A stretch of DNA of 64,000 nt, taken from the NCBI RefSeq assembly GCF_008329705.1, contig NZ_VTSX01000017.1, positions 60,081 to 124,080 of the forward strand, written 5' to 3'. Shown here one piece after another: positions 26,145 to 34,510 of the stretch; the first letter of the stretch is position 1, and the number at the start of each line of letters is the position of its first letter. A model generated the notes under the pieces. It saw nothing but the letters and a program-made list of their open reading frames with translations, ran no database searches and had not been told where the DNA came from. The DNA comes from Chryseobacterium sp. SN22 (GTDB taxonomy: Bacteria; Bacteroidota; Bacteroidia; Flavobacteriales; Weeksellaceae). Made by a program: the position numbers and the translations under genes.

Positions 26145-26867
26145 TTATGCCTTCTCCGAAAATATGGTTTTGTACAGGGAATAAATAACGGCATTCCAGA
26201 AAGGAAAGGTAAACAGCCCGCCGACCAACAGCAAAGCAAAGCCGATATACTTGAAAATCACGGCAACCATTACACAGACAAGAATTTCCAGGAAATATGT
26301 TTTCATAGCTTTAAAGCTGAGGGAAAGCGATTCGAAAATCGTTTTGTTCATAAAGAACATCATCGGTGCTACAAAGATGGTGATGCACACCCAGGCTACG
26401 GCAAGAATAATCGTAGGAAAAGTAAACCGGTAAATAAAATACCAGAAAATATAATACGAAACATATCTGAAAAAATTCAGTCCGTTATACCCCGCAAATA
26501 AATCGCTGAGTTCAGGCTTTTCACCGGTATCCATTTTTCTGTAGATCTGAAAAAACCCCAGGTTCAGCGGATACAGAAAAATTGTGGTTCCCATAATCCA
26601 TAAAGAGAAATTCTGGTAATGGTCTGTAGCGACCAGCTTGTTGAGCTGTTCCATATAAACCTTCATCCCGTCCTGCATATATTTTCCCGCTTCATTAAAT
26701 TCTCCCATAATTCCGTATTTCATATCGCACATAAAAAGTACGGTAAGAAAAATCCCAAAATACATGATGGAAAACATCAGCTGGAAAACCAATGTTTTGT
26801 TCCAGTAGAAAAATGCCTGCTTCAATATAAAATCCAATCCCGGTTTCTGCGGATATTTGCTGTTCAT
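26145..26867 (-). CDS. Multi-span membrane protein, paralogue B
   Basis: 240 residues from the ATG at 26867 (MNSKYPQKPGL). A longer reading from TTG at 26885 is rejected because that codon lies within the -7 box. Five or so membrane segments; shares SDLFxGY and the FESLSLSFKAMK block with the neighbouring gene. Heads a minus-strand operon of four genes (26867 to 24004). Function unknown. Confidence 0.75.
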   Translation of the reverse strand: MNSKYPQKPGLDFILKQAFFYWNKTLVFQLMFSIMYFGIFLTVLFMCDMKYGIMGEFNEAGKYMQDGMKVYMEQLNKLVATDHYQNFSLWIMGTTIFLYPLNLGFFQIYRKMDTGEKPELSDLFAGYNGLNFFRYVSYYIFWYFIYRFTFPTIILAVAWVCITIFVAPMMFFMNKTIFESLSLSFKAMKTYFLEILVCVMVAVIFKYIGFALLLVGGLFTFPFWNAVIYSLYKTIFSEKA

Positions 26868-26881
26868 TAAAAATATTTTGT

Positions 26882-26911
26882 GCAAAAGTAAACATCAATA
26901 ATTACTTTTGC
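26882..26911. promoter_or_regulatory. Divergent promoter pair forming a palindrome
   Basis: GCAAAAGTAA (26882-26891) and TTACTTTTGC (26902-26911) form a perfect 10-bp inverted repeat with a 10-nt centre. Each arm contains a -7 box TACTTTTG: one on the minus strand (26883-26890) for the membrane-protein operon, one on the plus strand (26903-26910) for pabB. Confidence 0.7.
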
Positions 26912-26914
26912 GGA

Positions 26915-27892
26915 ATGTTTTCAGTGAATCATCAAAAATTTATGGAAATGGACGAACTTTCGCTCAGGAAAGTTCCTTACTTTTTCATCATTGATTTCCT
27001 TGGGGAAAATGTTGAAATCTTCGAAGAGCATGAGATCGAAAAATCAGGCTTAATGATTGATTTTCAAAATTTTTCAACAGTGAAAAGCCAGCATCTTTTA
27101 CAAAAAAAAGTAGAATGGAAATCATATCCCGAAACACTCGAAGATTTTCAAACAGGTTTTGATAAGGTTCAGAAAAATATCCGCCTCGGAAATTCCTATC
27201 TCACCAATTATACCCGGAAAACAAGGATTGAGACCAATTTAACGCTGGAAGAAATTTTTTTTCATTCATCGGCGAAATATAAAGTTTTTTATAAAGATTT
27301 TTTCGTATTTTTTTCTCCTGAAACTTTTGTGAAGATCATCGACGGAAAAATTCTGACTTATCCCATGAAAGGTACTATTGATGCTTCCCTTGACAATGCC
27401 GCTGAAATCCTGAAAAATGATAAGAAAGAAAAAGCGGAACATTACACCGTGGTCGATTTACTCCGGAATGATCTCAGCATGGTAGCAGATAATGTAAAGG
27501 TGGATAAGTTTCAGTACATCGACTTCATTAAAACCAGGCAGAAAGACCTTTATGCCATGAGTTCCGAGATATCAGGAACCGTAAAGCCCGAATTTAATGG
27601 TAAACTGGGAAGCCTGATGAAACAACTGGTCCCTGCCGGTTCTATCTTAGGAGCCCCGAAGCCGAAAACCCTGGAAATCATCCTGGAAGCAGAAGGTTAC
27701 GAAAGAGGCTATTATACAGGAATTTGCGGCTGGTTTGACGGAGACAGCACTGACAGCTGCGTGATGATCCGTTTTATCGAAAAAGAAGATGATAACCTGT
27801 ATTTCAAAAGCGGGGGCGGAATTACCCACATGAGCAGATTAGAAGACGAATATCAGGAAATGAAAAACAAAATCTATGTCCCAATTCATTGA
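26915..27892 (+). CDS. pabB: Aminodeoxychorismate synthase component I (chorismate-binding)
   Basis: 325 residues covering one chorismate-binding domain, without the N-terminal domain of anthranilate synthase. Family signatures: IRLGNSYLTNYTR, ETFVKI with YPMKGTI, VDLLRNDLSMV, GSILGAPKPKTLEII, and YYTGICGWFDG. PabB adds ammonia (from the PabA glutaminase) to chorismate on the route to 4-aminobenzoate and folate. The ATG at 26915 is only 4 nt from the -7 box, so translation may instead begin at ATG 26942 (MEMDELS). Overlaps the next gene by 17 nt. pabA is not in the window. Confidence 0.9.
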   Translation: MFSVNHQKFMEMDELSLRKVPYFFIIDFLGENVEIFEEHEIEKSGLMIDFQNFSTVKSQHLLQKKVEWKSYPETLEDFQTGFDKVQKNIRLGNSYLTNYTRKTRIETNLTLEEIFFHSSAKYKVFYKDFFVFFSPETFVKIIDGKILTYPMKGTIDASLDNAAEILKNDKKEKAEHYTVVDLLRNDLSMVADNVKVDKFQYIDFIKTRQKDLYAMSSEISGTVKPEFNGKLGSLMKQLVPAGSILGAPKPKTLEIILEAEGYERGYYTGICGWFDGDSTDSCVMIRFIEKEDDNLYFKSGGGITHMSRLEDEYQEMKNKIYVPIH

Positions 27893-28502
27893 AAGCATAA
27901 AAATAGAAAACCGGAAAATCTTCTTACTGGAATTTCACCAGAAGCGTGTAGACCATACTTTCGCCCATTTCGGCAAGGAAGGCTCCATCGACCTGGCAAA
28001 GATTTATAAACATCTGGAACATGACGGAGACGGGCTTTTTAAACTGAGAATCGTCTACGATCTGGATAAGAAAATCCGGACCCAGATGATCCCTTACGCC
28101 ATTCCGGAACTCAACGATTTCCAGCTGGTGGAAAACAACAGCTTCGATTACTCTTTCAAATCCGAAGACCGGAAAGAACTGGAGAAAATGAAGATGAAAG
28201 CTAAAGCGGAAGAAATCATTATTGTGAAGAATAACCATATCACGGATACTTCATACAGCAATCTTCTGTTTAAGAAAGGCAAAGAATGGTTCACCCCTTC
28301 CGCCTACCTGCTGAACGGCGTACAAAGGCAGAACCTTTTAAAGCACAAAAAAATCAAAGAAGGGGAAATCACCCTACAGAACCTGAAGGAATTTTCTCAT
28401 TTTCAACTTGTTAATGCTTTAAATGATTTTGACGAAAATTTCATCTATCCCATCGGCAGAATTATCAACCTGCCGGGGAATGAAGACTATCTTGATCTTT
28501 AA
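27876..28502 (+). CDS. pabC: Class IV aminotransferase, likely 4-amino-4-deoxychorismate lyase
   Basis: 208 residues, a short class-IV PLP fold. Visible features: RVDHTFAHFG near the N-terminus, LRIVYD, a lysine in SFKSEDRKEL as the probable PLP Schiff base, and ITDTSYSNLLF, the strand that positions PLP. With pabB overlapping it by 17 nt, the best reading is removal of pyruvate from aminodeoxychorismate to give 4-aminobenzoate. Sequence alone would also allow a generic branched-chain-type aminotransferase. Converges on menD with a 4-nt overlap. Confidence 0.8.
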   Translation: MSQFIESIKIENRKIFLLEFHQKRVDHTFAHFGKEGSIDLAKIYKHLEHDGDGLFKLRIVYDLDKKIRTQMIPYAIPELNDFQLVENNSFDYSFKSEDRKELEKMKMKAKAEEIIIVKNNHITDTSYSNLLFKKGKEWFTPSAYLLNGVQRQNLLKHKKIKEGEITLQNLKEFSHFQLVNALNDFDENFIYPIGRIINLPGNEDYLDL

Positions 28503-30175
28503 TTTTCTTTTAAAAAATTGAAATACGCTTTCTGAATATCGGCATTGTGCATCGCCTGGGTATTTACTTCCAGGATTTTAGGCTGCGTATCCGGCTTGAA
28601 GAAATTCTCCAGCACGCGGTCTAAGGTTATTTCTTCATCCACTTTGGTGTACGAAAACCCGAAGTGTTTCGCCAGATGCTCTGCATTTCTGTGGTGTTTT
28701 GTAGCAATAAACTCATCCAGCGTATTCGGGTTGGCATTTCCCGGTCCCGGAATAATTTTAAAGATATTTCCTTCCCCGTTGTTAAAGATGATGATCCTCA
28801 CAAACGGCGGAATGTATGGATTCCAAAGCCCGTTGATGTCATAGAAAAAGCTTAAATCACCTGTGATAAGCAGCGTCGGATTGGCATTTTTGATAGCAAA
28901 TCCCATGGCTGTTGAGGTAGAGCCGTCGATCCCGCTGGTTCCCCGGTTGCAGTATATTTTCCTTTTTCCGTAATCAAACAGCTGGGCATACCGGATGGCC
29001 GAACTGTTGCTGAAATGGATGTTATAGTTCTCCGGAACGGTCTGTGTGGTTTTATAAAAGAAATAGAAATCGGAGAAATCAACCCTGCTTAAAAACTGTT
29101 CGTGTTTTGCATCTTTTTTATCCCGCAGGACATCCCAGAGATTGTAATAAGGCCTCGGCTCAAGATTAATGAAATTCAAGAGCTTTGAAAAGAAAACCTC
29201 CGGCTTCACTTCGATCTTTTCCGTTAAAGCGAAATACGTATCCGGCTGCCACACCGGATCAAGATGCCAGTGCTGCTTCGGCTTTGCCTTTCTTAAAAAC
29301 TGTTTTACTTTTTTGGAAACCACGTTCTGGCCTACCGTAATCAGCAGATCAGGCGCATACATTTTGAAATCCTCTTCCGTGAAATTGAAAACATAGCGGT
29401 CGATATACCTGAAGAATTTTTCGTGGTATAAATTGGAATTGGCTTCGCTCAGCACTACGACCGTATGGTTTTTTACCAACTGGGTCAGCTGGTTCTCCAA
29501 TTCGGGACTGTGGTCTTTGGTTCCTACCAGGACCATGATTCTTTGGGACGTATTCCAGTCGGCAATCAGATTGGAAGGTACTTCGTATTCTTTCTGCCGG
29601 ATGGTTCTTTCCACTGTCGGAAACGTCGGCAGCTCGGAGATTAGCTCGTACAGAGGCTCTTCCAATGGAATATTGATATGTACCGGACCCTGCTTTTCGA
29701 TACAGAGTTCGATCGCTGTTTTGATAATGCCGAAATTATGATCTTCCGCATTTTCCTTGCCGTCTTCCATCAGCTGGAAATCACCGTAGGAATGCTGATG
29801 AAAAAGATTATTCTGCCGGATGGTCTGGCCGTCGAAGATGTCTACATAATCCATCGGGCGGTCTGCCGTAAGCACCAGCAGCGGTATGTTAGAGTAGAAA
29901 GCCTCTGTTACCGCCGGGTAATAATTCGCTGCTGCGGAACCGCTGGTACAGGTAAGTGCCACCGGCTTTTTCTCGCTCATCGCCATTCCCATTCCTACAA
30001 AAGCTGCACTTCTTTCATCCACAATGCTGTAACAGTTGAAGCTGTCGATCTCTGAAAAATGAATTGCTAAAGGGGCATTCCTGGATCCGGGAGAAACGAT
30101 AATATCTGAAATGCCGTATTGCTGAAGAAGGTGCGCGAGTATCTGAATACTTCTTTTGGAAGAATATTTTTTCAT
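28499..30175 (-). CDS. menD: SEPHCHC synthase MenD (menaquinone biosynthesis)
   Basis: 558 residues, full length. Thiamine-diphosphate enzyme: the N-terminal domain has VSPGSRNAPL and the catalytic-Glu loop VDERSAAFVGMGMA, the C-terminal TPP-binding motif is GDLSFFYDINGLWN ... NNGEGNIF, and CTSGSAAANYYPAV is present. It condenses isochorismate with 2-oxoglutarate. Together with the pabBC genes it draws on the chorismate pool. No other men gene is adjacent. Its upstream side borders the AT-rich island at 30180. Confidence 0.96.
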   Translation of the reverse strand: MKKYSSKRSIQILAHLLQQYGISDIIVSPGSRNAPLAIHFSEIDSFNCYSIVDERSAAFVGMGMAMSEKKPVALTCTSGSAAANYYPAVTEAFYSNIPLLVLTADRPMDYVDIFDGQTIRQNNLFHQHSYGDFQLMEDGKENAEDHNFGIIKTAIELCIEKQGPVHINIPLEEPLYELISELPTFPTVERTIRQKEYEVPSNLIADWNTSQRIMVLVGTKDHSPELENQLTQLVKNHTVVVLSEANSNLYHEKFFRYIDRYVFNFTEEDFKMYAPDLLITVGQNVVSKKVKQFLRKAKPKQHWHLDPVWQPDTYFALTEKIEVKPEVFFSKLLNFINLEPRPYYNLWDVLRDKKDAKHEQFLSRVDFSDFYFFYKTTQTVPENYNIHFSNSSAIRYAQLFDYGKRKIYCNRGTSGIDGSTSTAMGFAIKNANPTLLITGDLSFFYDINGLWNPYIPPFVRIIIFNNGEGNIFKIIPGPGNANPNTLDEFIATKHHRNAEHLAKHFGFSYTKVDEEITLDRVLENFFKPDTQPKILEVNTQAMHNADIQKAYFNFLKEN

Positions 30176-30222
30176 AGTACAAAATTAAGGTTTTTATTGA
30201 TTTCTTAAATTAATTTTAAATA

Positions 30223-30256
30223 CGTCAAGTTTTGACGCAGTTGGGATTTAGCTTTG
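30223..30256 (+). promoter_or_regulatory. Palindrome and -7 box upstream of the ADP-ribosyltransferase gene
   Basis: CGTCAA-GTT-TTGACG (30223-30237) is a perfect 6+6 dyad just upstream of TAGCTTTG (30249-30256), a -7 match. The position would suit an operator. Leader of about 40 nt to the ATG at 30301. Confidence 0.5.
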
Positions 30257-30300
30257 CTTTTAGAACGTTTAAACAAAATATTAATGTAAAAGTACAGCTT

Positions 30301-32358
30301 ATGAAAAAATTATTTGATGATGATTGGAGGGATGATCTCTCTGAATTTAAGATCATTTCCATAGATGATTTAAAAAAAGGAATATTAGGTGAAGGAAAAG
30401 ACCCTTTCGCAGAAATAAGAACCACCAAAACATTTGATGAAATTTCTAATGAATATGCGCTAAGTACACCTTTTGGAAAAAATAGCGCTTTTTACAAACC
30501 TACAACAAAAGATTATGATGAATTATCTAAGGATTTTTATACCGGAGGAATTAATTATGAACTCCTTGCAGAACATTTGAAAGAAAAATTAGGGTTGACA
30601 GAAGGATTTTTATTTAATCCTGAAATTTACCTCTTAGAAAACAAAACTATTTATGCAGGCTCTTCTTCATTCGGTATTCCTGTACTTAGCAATACTAGAA
30701 ATAATAAACCTTTTGTATATAAAAAAAGAGAGCAAGAAATTCAGGCAACTTTTGACTTGGCAAAATTGAATACCAGAAAGAATCTATTAAGTAATTCTTA
30801 CAATTTTGGAATCTATTTTGACAATTATAGAGTCATTTATAATCTAAACTTTATTTATAAGGACGGAGAAGATAAGAAATTTCAAGATGCTATAACCAAA
30901 CAGACCTCCAATCCTGCTGACTTTAAATTAAATGATGAGTATGTAGCTATTAAACTATTTACATCCGATGTAAGCACATTTATAGAGTTTTTACGAATTG
31001 TCAAAGGGGATTATAGTGTTGAATCAATAAAAAAATCTATTATCCGCTATTATCGAGATTTTTTTGCAGCTGCAAAAGGTAACCCTAATATTATTGATTC
31101 TTTATATGAAAACATTCCTGATTTTGTGTTGGAAACTCTTACAGATGAAATGCTTTGGAAAGATTTTGTATCTCTATCTGAAAAAGCTATCGATACTTCT
31201 GGGACTAATGAAAACTTTTCAGTTATTAATCTGTTAAAAGGTGTAAAGAAAAGTATTTGGTGGAGTACGCAGGTTAATAATAACCTTGAGGTAGTAAGAA
31301 AAGTTCTAGGTAAGCTCAAAGCTAAATATTTTGAAGATTTTATTATTGCATTAACAAAAGTGGGAATTAATACATGGAATGATTCTGATTATCAAACTGC
31401 AATTTCTTATTATCTCAAAATGAAAGACACATTAAAAAATGGTGTTGTTGAAAACAGAATTGTTTATTGGAGTGGTTTTTTAGAAAAAGAGAAGAAATTT
31501 GAAGTCGGTTTTACTATTCATTCTTATGAAAATGGAAACCAAGCACCTTCAGAAAGTAGTTCTGAAACATTGGGTATAAATGATGCCTTTGCTCCATTAA
31601 AAATATCAGACAATAAGGAAAATTATTTTATACCGACAATTGTTGCTAATTACTTTACTGAAAAACAATTAGATGAAGACCGATGGACGGTTTTAGAAAA
31701 TATTGTGGCCGGATTGTTACCCGAGTTTGAAGCAACTGCTTTTAGAAGTTTTTCTTCTTTAGCTTCAAAATTGAGGTATTCTAAATATTTAAAGGTTTTA
31801 GGAGAAAATCCAGCTTTTCAAAAAATATTAGTTGAGCTTTCCAGCACAAGGTATATGGCAAAATATTTATCTTTGGAAGAAGAAGCCATCTTAAGATTTT
31901 ATACTACAAATGCCGGTTATAAAAACTTTAACAAAGCATTACGAGGAGAAATTGAAATGACTGAAGAATTTAAAATACAGAAGGAACTAATGAATAAAGC
32001 CTTAGATAAATTACCAAAATATCAATCAAATGAACTTCTGTATAGAATTGAAACGTTATCTGAAGAACAAATTACAAAAATATATAAGGTTGGCAATATA
32101 ATTGAAAATAAACAATTTACTTCAACTACTTATTCAGAAACTGCTATTGAGAGAGGTATTGAACATAGAGGCGCAACCCTATTATTACGTATTGAAGGTA
32201 AAAATGGCAGATTGATTGAAGACCTCTCAACATTAAAGATAGAGAGAGAGGTTTTATTTAAATCTAATACGAAATTCATTGTTAAAGAAGTTGGATTTGC
32301 ACCAAATCCATATGAGCCTTGGGTACCTATAAAAAGAGTTATACTTGTAGAAAAATAA
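30301..32358 (+). CDS. Putative polymorphic toxin/effector with C-terminal ADP-ribosyltransferase domain
   Basis: 685 residues from the ATG at 30301 (MKKLFDDDW). The C-terminal ~130 residues carry the arginine-type mono-ADP-ribosyltransferase signature: R582 in LLYRIETL, the F606-T-S-T-T turn (S608), and E648-x-E650 in IEREVLFKSNTKFIV. These residues bind NAD+ and catalyse transfer to a target side chain, as in VIP2- and ART-type toxins. The N-terminal ~550 residues match no family I recognise; there is no signal peptide, membrane span, Rhs, PAAR or LXG element, so delivery would need a cytoplasmic loading route (type VI or contractile-injection type) or the protein acts inside its own cell. 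Base composition is far more AT-rich than in menD on one side and the 2OG oxygenase on the other, a sign of transfer. A small helical protein follows 5 nt later. Confidence 0.78.
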   Translation: MKKLFDDDWRDDLSEFKIISIDDLKKGILGEGKDPFAEIRTTKTFDEISNEYALSTPFGKNSAFYKPTTKDYDELSKDFYTGGINYELLAEHLKEKLGLTEGFLFNPEIYLLENKTIYAGSSSFGIPVLSNTRNNKPFVYKKREQEIQATFDLAKLNTRKNLLSNSYNFGIYFDNYRVIYNLNFIYKDGEDKKFQDAITKQTSNPADFKLNDEYVAIKLFTSDVSTFIEFLRIVKGDYSVESIKKSIIRYYRDFFAAAKGNPNIIDSLYENIPDFVLETLTDEMLWKDFVSLSEKAIDTSGTNENFSVINLLKGVKKSIWWSTQVNNNLEVVRKVLGKLKAKYFEDFIIALTKVGINTWNDSDYQTAISYYLKMKDTLKNGVVENRIVYWSGFLEKEKKFEVGFTIHSYENGNQAPSESSSETLGINDAFAPLKISDNKENYFIPTIVANYFTEKQLDEDRWTVLENIVAGLLPEFEATAFRSFSSLASKLRYSKYLKVLGENPAFQKILVELSSTRYMAKYLSLEEEAILRFYTTNAGYKNFNKALRGEIEMTEEFKIQKELMNKALDKLPKYQSNELLYRIETLSEEQITKIYKVGNIIENKQFTSTTYSETAIERGIEHRGATLLLRIEGKNGRLIEDLSTLKIEREVLFKSNTKFIVKEVGFAPNPYEPWVPIKRVILVEK

Positions 32359-32363
32359 TTAAT

Positions 32364-32627
32364 ATGGAAAATAAAGAAGAATTAAAAAATAAATTGAAAA
32401 ATCTTCTAAAAAGAGAAGAAGAATATTCAACACTACTTGCAAATTTTAATTTTCAAACTAAGCAGGAAGCCGATGTATACATCTCCAATAATCAATTTAA
32501 ATTTGATGAATTAAAAAAAATTACGAAAGAAATTAGAGAAATAAAATTCATGCTTATGACTCCTCAAGAAAAGAATCAGTATTTAGAAGAACAAAAAAAG
32601 CTGAAGGAAAAATATTCTGGAAATTAA
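32364..32627 (+). CDS. Small charged helical protein, candidate immunity/adaptor
   Basis: 87 residues, starting 5 nt after the ADP-ribosyltransferase stop, so almost certainly co-transcribed. Nearly all Lys, Glu, Asn, Leu and Ile in heptad-like spacing (MENKEELKNKLKNLLKREEE ... ELKKITKEIREIKFM), predicting two long helices or a coiled coil. No catalytic motif and no resemblance to ADP-ribosylglycohydrolases. Position makes an immunity protein or loading adaptor plausible, but this is inference from context. As AT-rich as its neighbour. Confidence 0.65.
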   Translation: MENKEELKNKLKNLLKREEEYSTLLANFNFQTKQEADVYISNNQFKFDELKKITKEIREIKFMLMTPQEKNQYLEEQKKLKEKYSGN

Positions 32628-32760
32628 TTTATAAATATTAAATAAAATTAGAAGATTATCAAGAATCTAATCCTGAATGTTTTTTAAGAGTTTTGTGTAT
32701 CTTATCATTAAAATAATTAATTTAAAAATCTGTAATTTAGCCATTCGTAAATTTCTAAAA

Positions 32761-33711
32761 ATGGACAAAATACCTAGTGTAGACCTGCGTGATTTCCTTT
32801 CGGGTGACCCGGAACGCAAACAGAAATTTGTAAATGAAATCGGAAAAGCTTATGAAGAAATTGGTTTTGTAGCCTTAAAAGGCCATTTTCTTGATGACGA
32901 ATTGGTAGAGGAATTGTATGGAGAGGTAAAAAACTTTTTTGAACTGCCTACGGAAACAAAACAGAAGTATGAGATTCCGGGAATCGGCGGACAGCGAGGC
33001 TATGTCGGCTTCGGTAAAGAAACGGCAAAAGGCTTTAAAAAGGGAGACCTGAAAGAGTTCTGGCATTTCGGACAATACGTGTCTGAAGATTCTAAGTACA
33101 AAGACGAGTATCCCGACAACGTGATCGTTGAAGAACTTCCAAAGTTTAATGAAGTAGGCAAAGAAGCCTATCAGATGCTGGAAAAAACAGGACAGTATGT
33201 ACTGAGGGCATTGGCGCTGTATCTGGGTCTTGATGAATTTTATTTTGATGACAAGATTGCCGAAGGAAACTCTATTTTAAGACCGATCCATTATCCGCCG
33301 ATCACTGAGGAACCGGATGATGCGGTAAGAGCAGCGGCTCACGGAGACATCAACTTAATTACCTTATTAATGGGTTCACAGGGAAAAGGTCTTCAGGTTC
33401 AGAACCATAAAGGTGAATGGATCGATGCGATCGCAGAACCGGACGAACTGATGATTAATGTTGGGGATATGCTTTCAAGACATACCAACAACAAACTGAA
33501 GTCTACCATTCATCGTGTGGTAAACCCGCCAAGAGAATTGTGGGGAACTTCCCGATATTCCATTCCGTTCTTTATGCACCCGGTAAGTTCCATGTCATTA
33601 AATGCGCTTGAAAACTGTGTGGATGAAAATCATCCGAAGCTGTACGAAGATACAACGGCAGGAGAATTCCTGCATGAAAGATTAATCGAATTGGGACTGA
33701 TCAAAAAATAA
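32761..33711 (+). CDS. 2-oxoglutarate/Fe(II)-dependent oxygenase, isopenicillin-N-synthase family
   Basis: 316 residues from the ATG at 32761. An N-terminal DIOX_N-like region (IPSVDLRDFLSGD, GFVALKGH) precedes a double-stranded beta-helix with iron ligands H-x-D in AAHGDINLITLL and His in STIHRVVNP, and the 2-oxoglutarate Arg in SRYSIPFF. Close to the oxygenases that flavobacterial annotation calls 'isopenicillin N synthase family'; substrate unknown. Base composition returns to normal here, marking the right edge of the AT-rich island. Ends at a strong terminator. Confidence 0.88.
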   Translation: MDKIPSVDLRDFLSGDPERKQKFVNEIGKAYEEIGFVALKGHFLDDELVEELYGEVKNFFELPTETKQKYEIPGIGGQRGYVGFGKETAKGFKKGDLKEFWHFGQYVSEDSKYKDEYPDNVIVEELPKFNEVGKEAYQMLEKTGQYVLRALALYLGLDEFYFDDKIAEGNSILRPIHYPPITEEPDDAVRAAAHGDINLITLLMGSQGKGLQVQNHKGEWIDAIAEPDELMINVGDMLSRHTNNKLKSTIHRVVNPPRELWGTSRYSIPFFMHPVSSMSLNALENCVDENHPKLYEDTTAGEFLHERLIELGLIKK

Positions 33712-33715
33712 AATA

Positions 33716-33744
33716 AAACCGGGCCTTTGGGCCCGGTTTATTTT
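33716..33744 (+). terminator. Terminator of the 2OG oxygenase gene
   Basis: AAACCGGGCC (33716-33725) pairs with GGCCCGGTTT (33730-33739), followed by ATTTT. Confidence 0.88.
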
Positions 33745-33784
33745 ATAAAGTTTACATGAATTTTTCAGGATAAATTTTCAGACC

Positions 33785-34057
33785 TTATCCTGTAATACAA
33801 TAAAATTCAGGGCATGGTGTAGTCTGAACCACTGTTCCCCACGGACAGATACAGGTATAAGTAATACCGCCACCAGGATTTCCGGGACCACCGCCACCGG
33901 GATCCGGAGAATAAGGAACACATTTTCCGCCGGAACAGATCTCTCCTGCACCGCAGCCTCCCGTTCCGGGGCCGTCGCCTTCAAAACAAAATGCAGGTGG
34001 TGCTCCTGCAGAAATGCTCTTCTTGTCTTCTCTTGAAAGTTTTCTGAAATTTTTCAT
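33785..34057 (-). CDS. Bacteriocin-like Cys-rich peptide precursor
   Basis: 90 residues from the ATG at 34057; a longer reading upstream is unlikely because the leader MKNFRKLSREDKKSISAG is the conserved N-terminus of such peptides. The rest is Gly/Pro-rich with eight Cys: a C...C...C...C block (AFCFEGDG, GGCGAGEIC, GGKC) and a second with TCICPWG, TTPC and FYC. The C-GGC-GEIC-GKC spacing recalls small disulfide-stabilised (EGF- or knottin-like) folds. Likely exported and trimmed at the leader; function unknown. Divergent from another leader-peptide gene at 34276. Confidence 0.7.
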   Translation of the reverse strand: MKNFRKLSREDKKSISAGAPPAFCFEGDGPGTGGCGAGEICSGGKCVPYSPDPGGGGPGNPGGGITYTCICPWGTVVQTTPCPEFYCITG

Positions 34058-34215
34058 AGTTACTGATTTTGATACTCCTACTCTTTCAGCTTTTCGGATT
34101 CCGCTATTTTTTCTAAAAATAAATATTTTTGTGGTAAGTATCAAACTTTTACTTCAATTTATTCACATTAATATGAATTTTATATTAAGTCTAGAAACAA
34201 AATATACCACACCAG

Positions 34216-34245
34216 TTTGATTTATTAAATTTTTGACTATCTTTG
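34216..34245 (+). promoter_or_regulatory. Promoter of the small Cys peptide gene
   Basis: TTTG (34216-34219), 18-nt spacer, TATCTTTG (34238-34245), 30 nt before the ATG at 34276. Confidence 0.75.
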
Positions 34246-34275
34246 CCATAGTATCAAATTTTTAACTCAAACAAT

Positions 34276-34437
34276 ATGAAAAATTTAAAAAAACTAGACA
34301 AAAGCCAGTTAAAAAACATTAAAGGAGCCGGGGGCATCAGGATCGAAGAGCCGGAATTCTGTGTATATGCTTGTGGCAATACCGTTATCTGCACAACCTG
34401 CAGCGATGATTTCAAATGCCCGGATGATTCGATCTAA
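34276..34437 (+). CDS. Bacteriocin-like short peptide precursor (53 residues)
   Basis: A 53-residue gene with leader MKNLKKLDKSQLKNIKGAG and a core with five Cys (EEPEFCVYACGN, VICTTCSDDFKC) ending in PDDSI. Leader style KKLxxxxLKxIKGxG is the double-Gly-type leader found in natural-product or bacteriocin-like precursors of Bacteroidota. Good promoter at 34216-34245 and terminator at 34464-34496 mark it as an independent transcript. No C39 peptidase-transporter, radical SAM maturase with SPASM domain, or LanM is adjacent. Confidence 0.75.
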   Translation: MKNLKKLDKSQLKNIKGAGGIRIEEPEFCVYACGNTVICTTCSDDFKCPDDSI

Positions 34438-34463
34438 GCTGTAGATCTCATCTGCACATGATA

Positions 34464-34496
34464 AAACCGTTCCTTTGGGAGCGGTTTATTTTTTAT
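34464..34496 (+). terminator. Terminator of the 53-residue peptide gene
   Basis: AAACCGTTCC (34464-34473) pairs with GGAGCGGTTT (34478-34487), one G-T pair, then ATTTTTT. Confidence 0.85.
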
Positions 34497-34510
34497 CTGA
34501 AAAAAAGAAA

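Noticed and set aside
30232..30300. TTG start for the ADP-ribosyltransferase gene
   Set aside because: It lies upstream of the -7 box at 30249-30256; the ATG at 30301 gives a normal leader.
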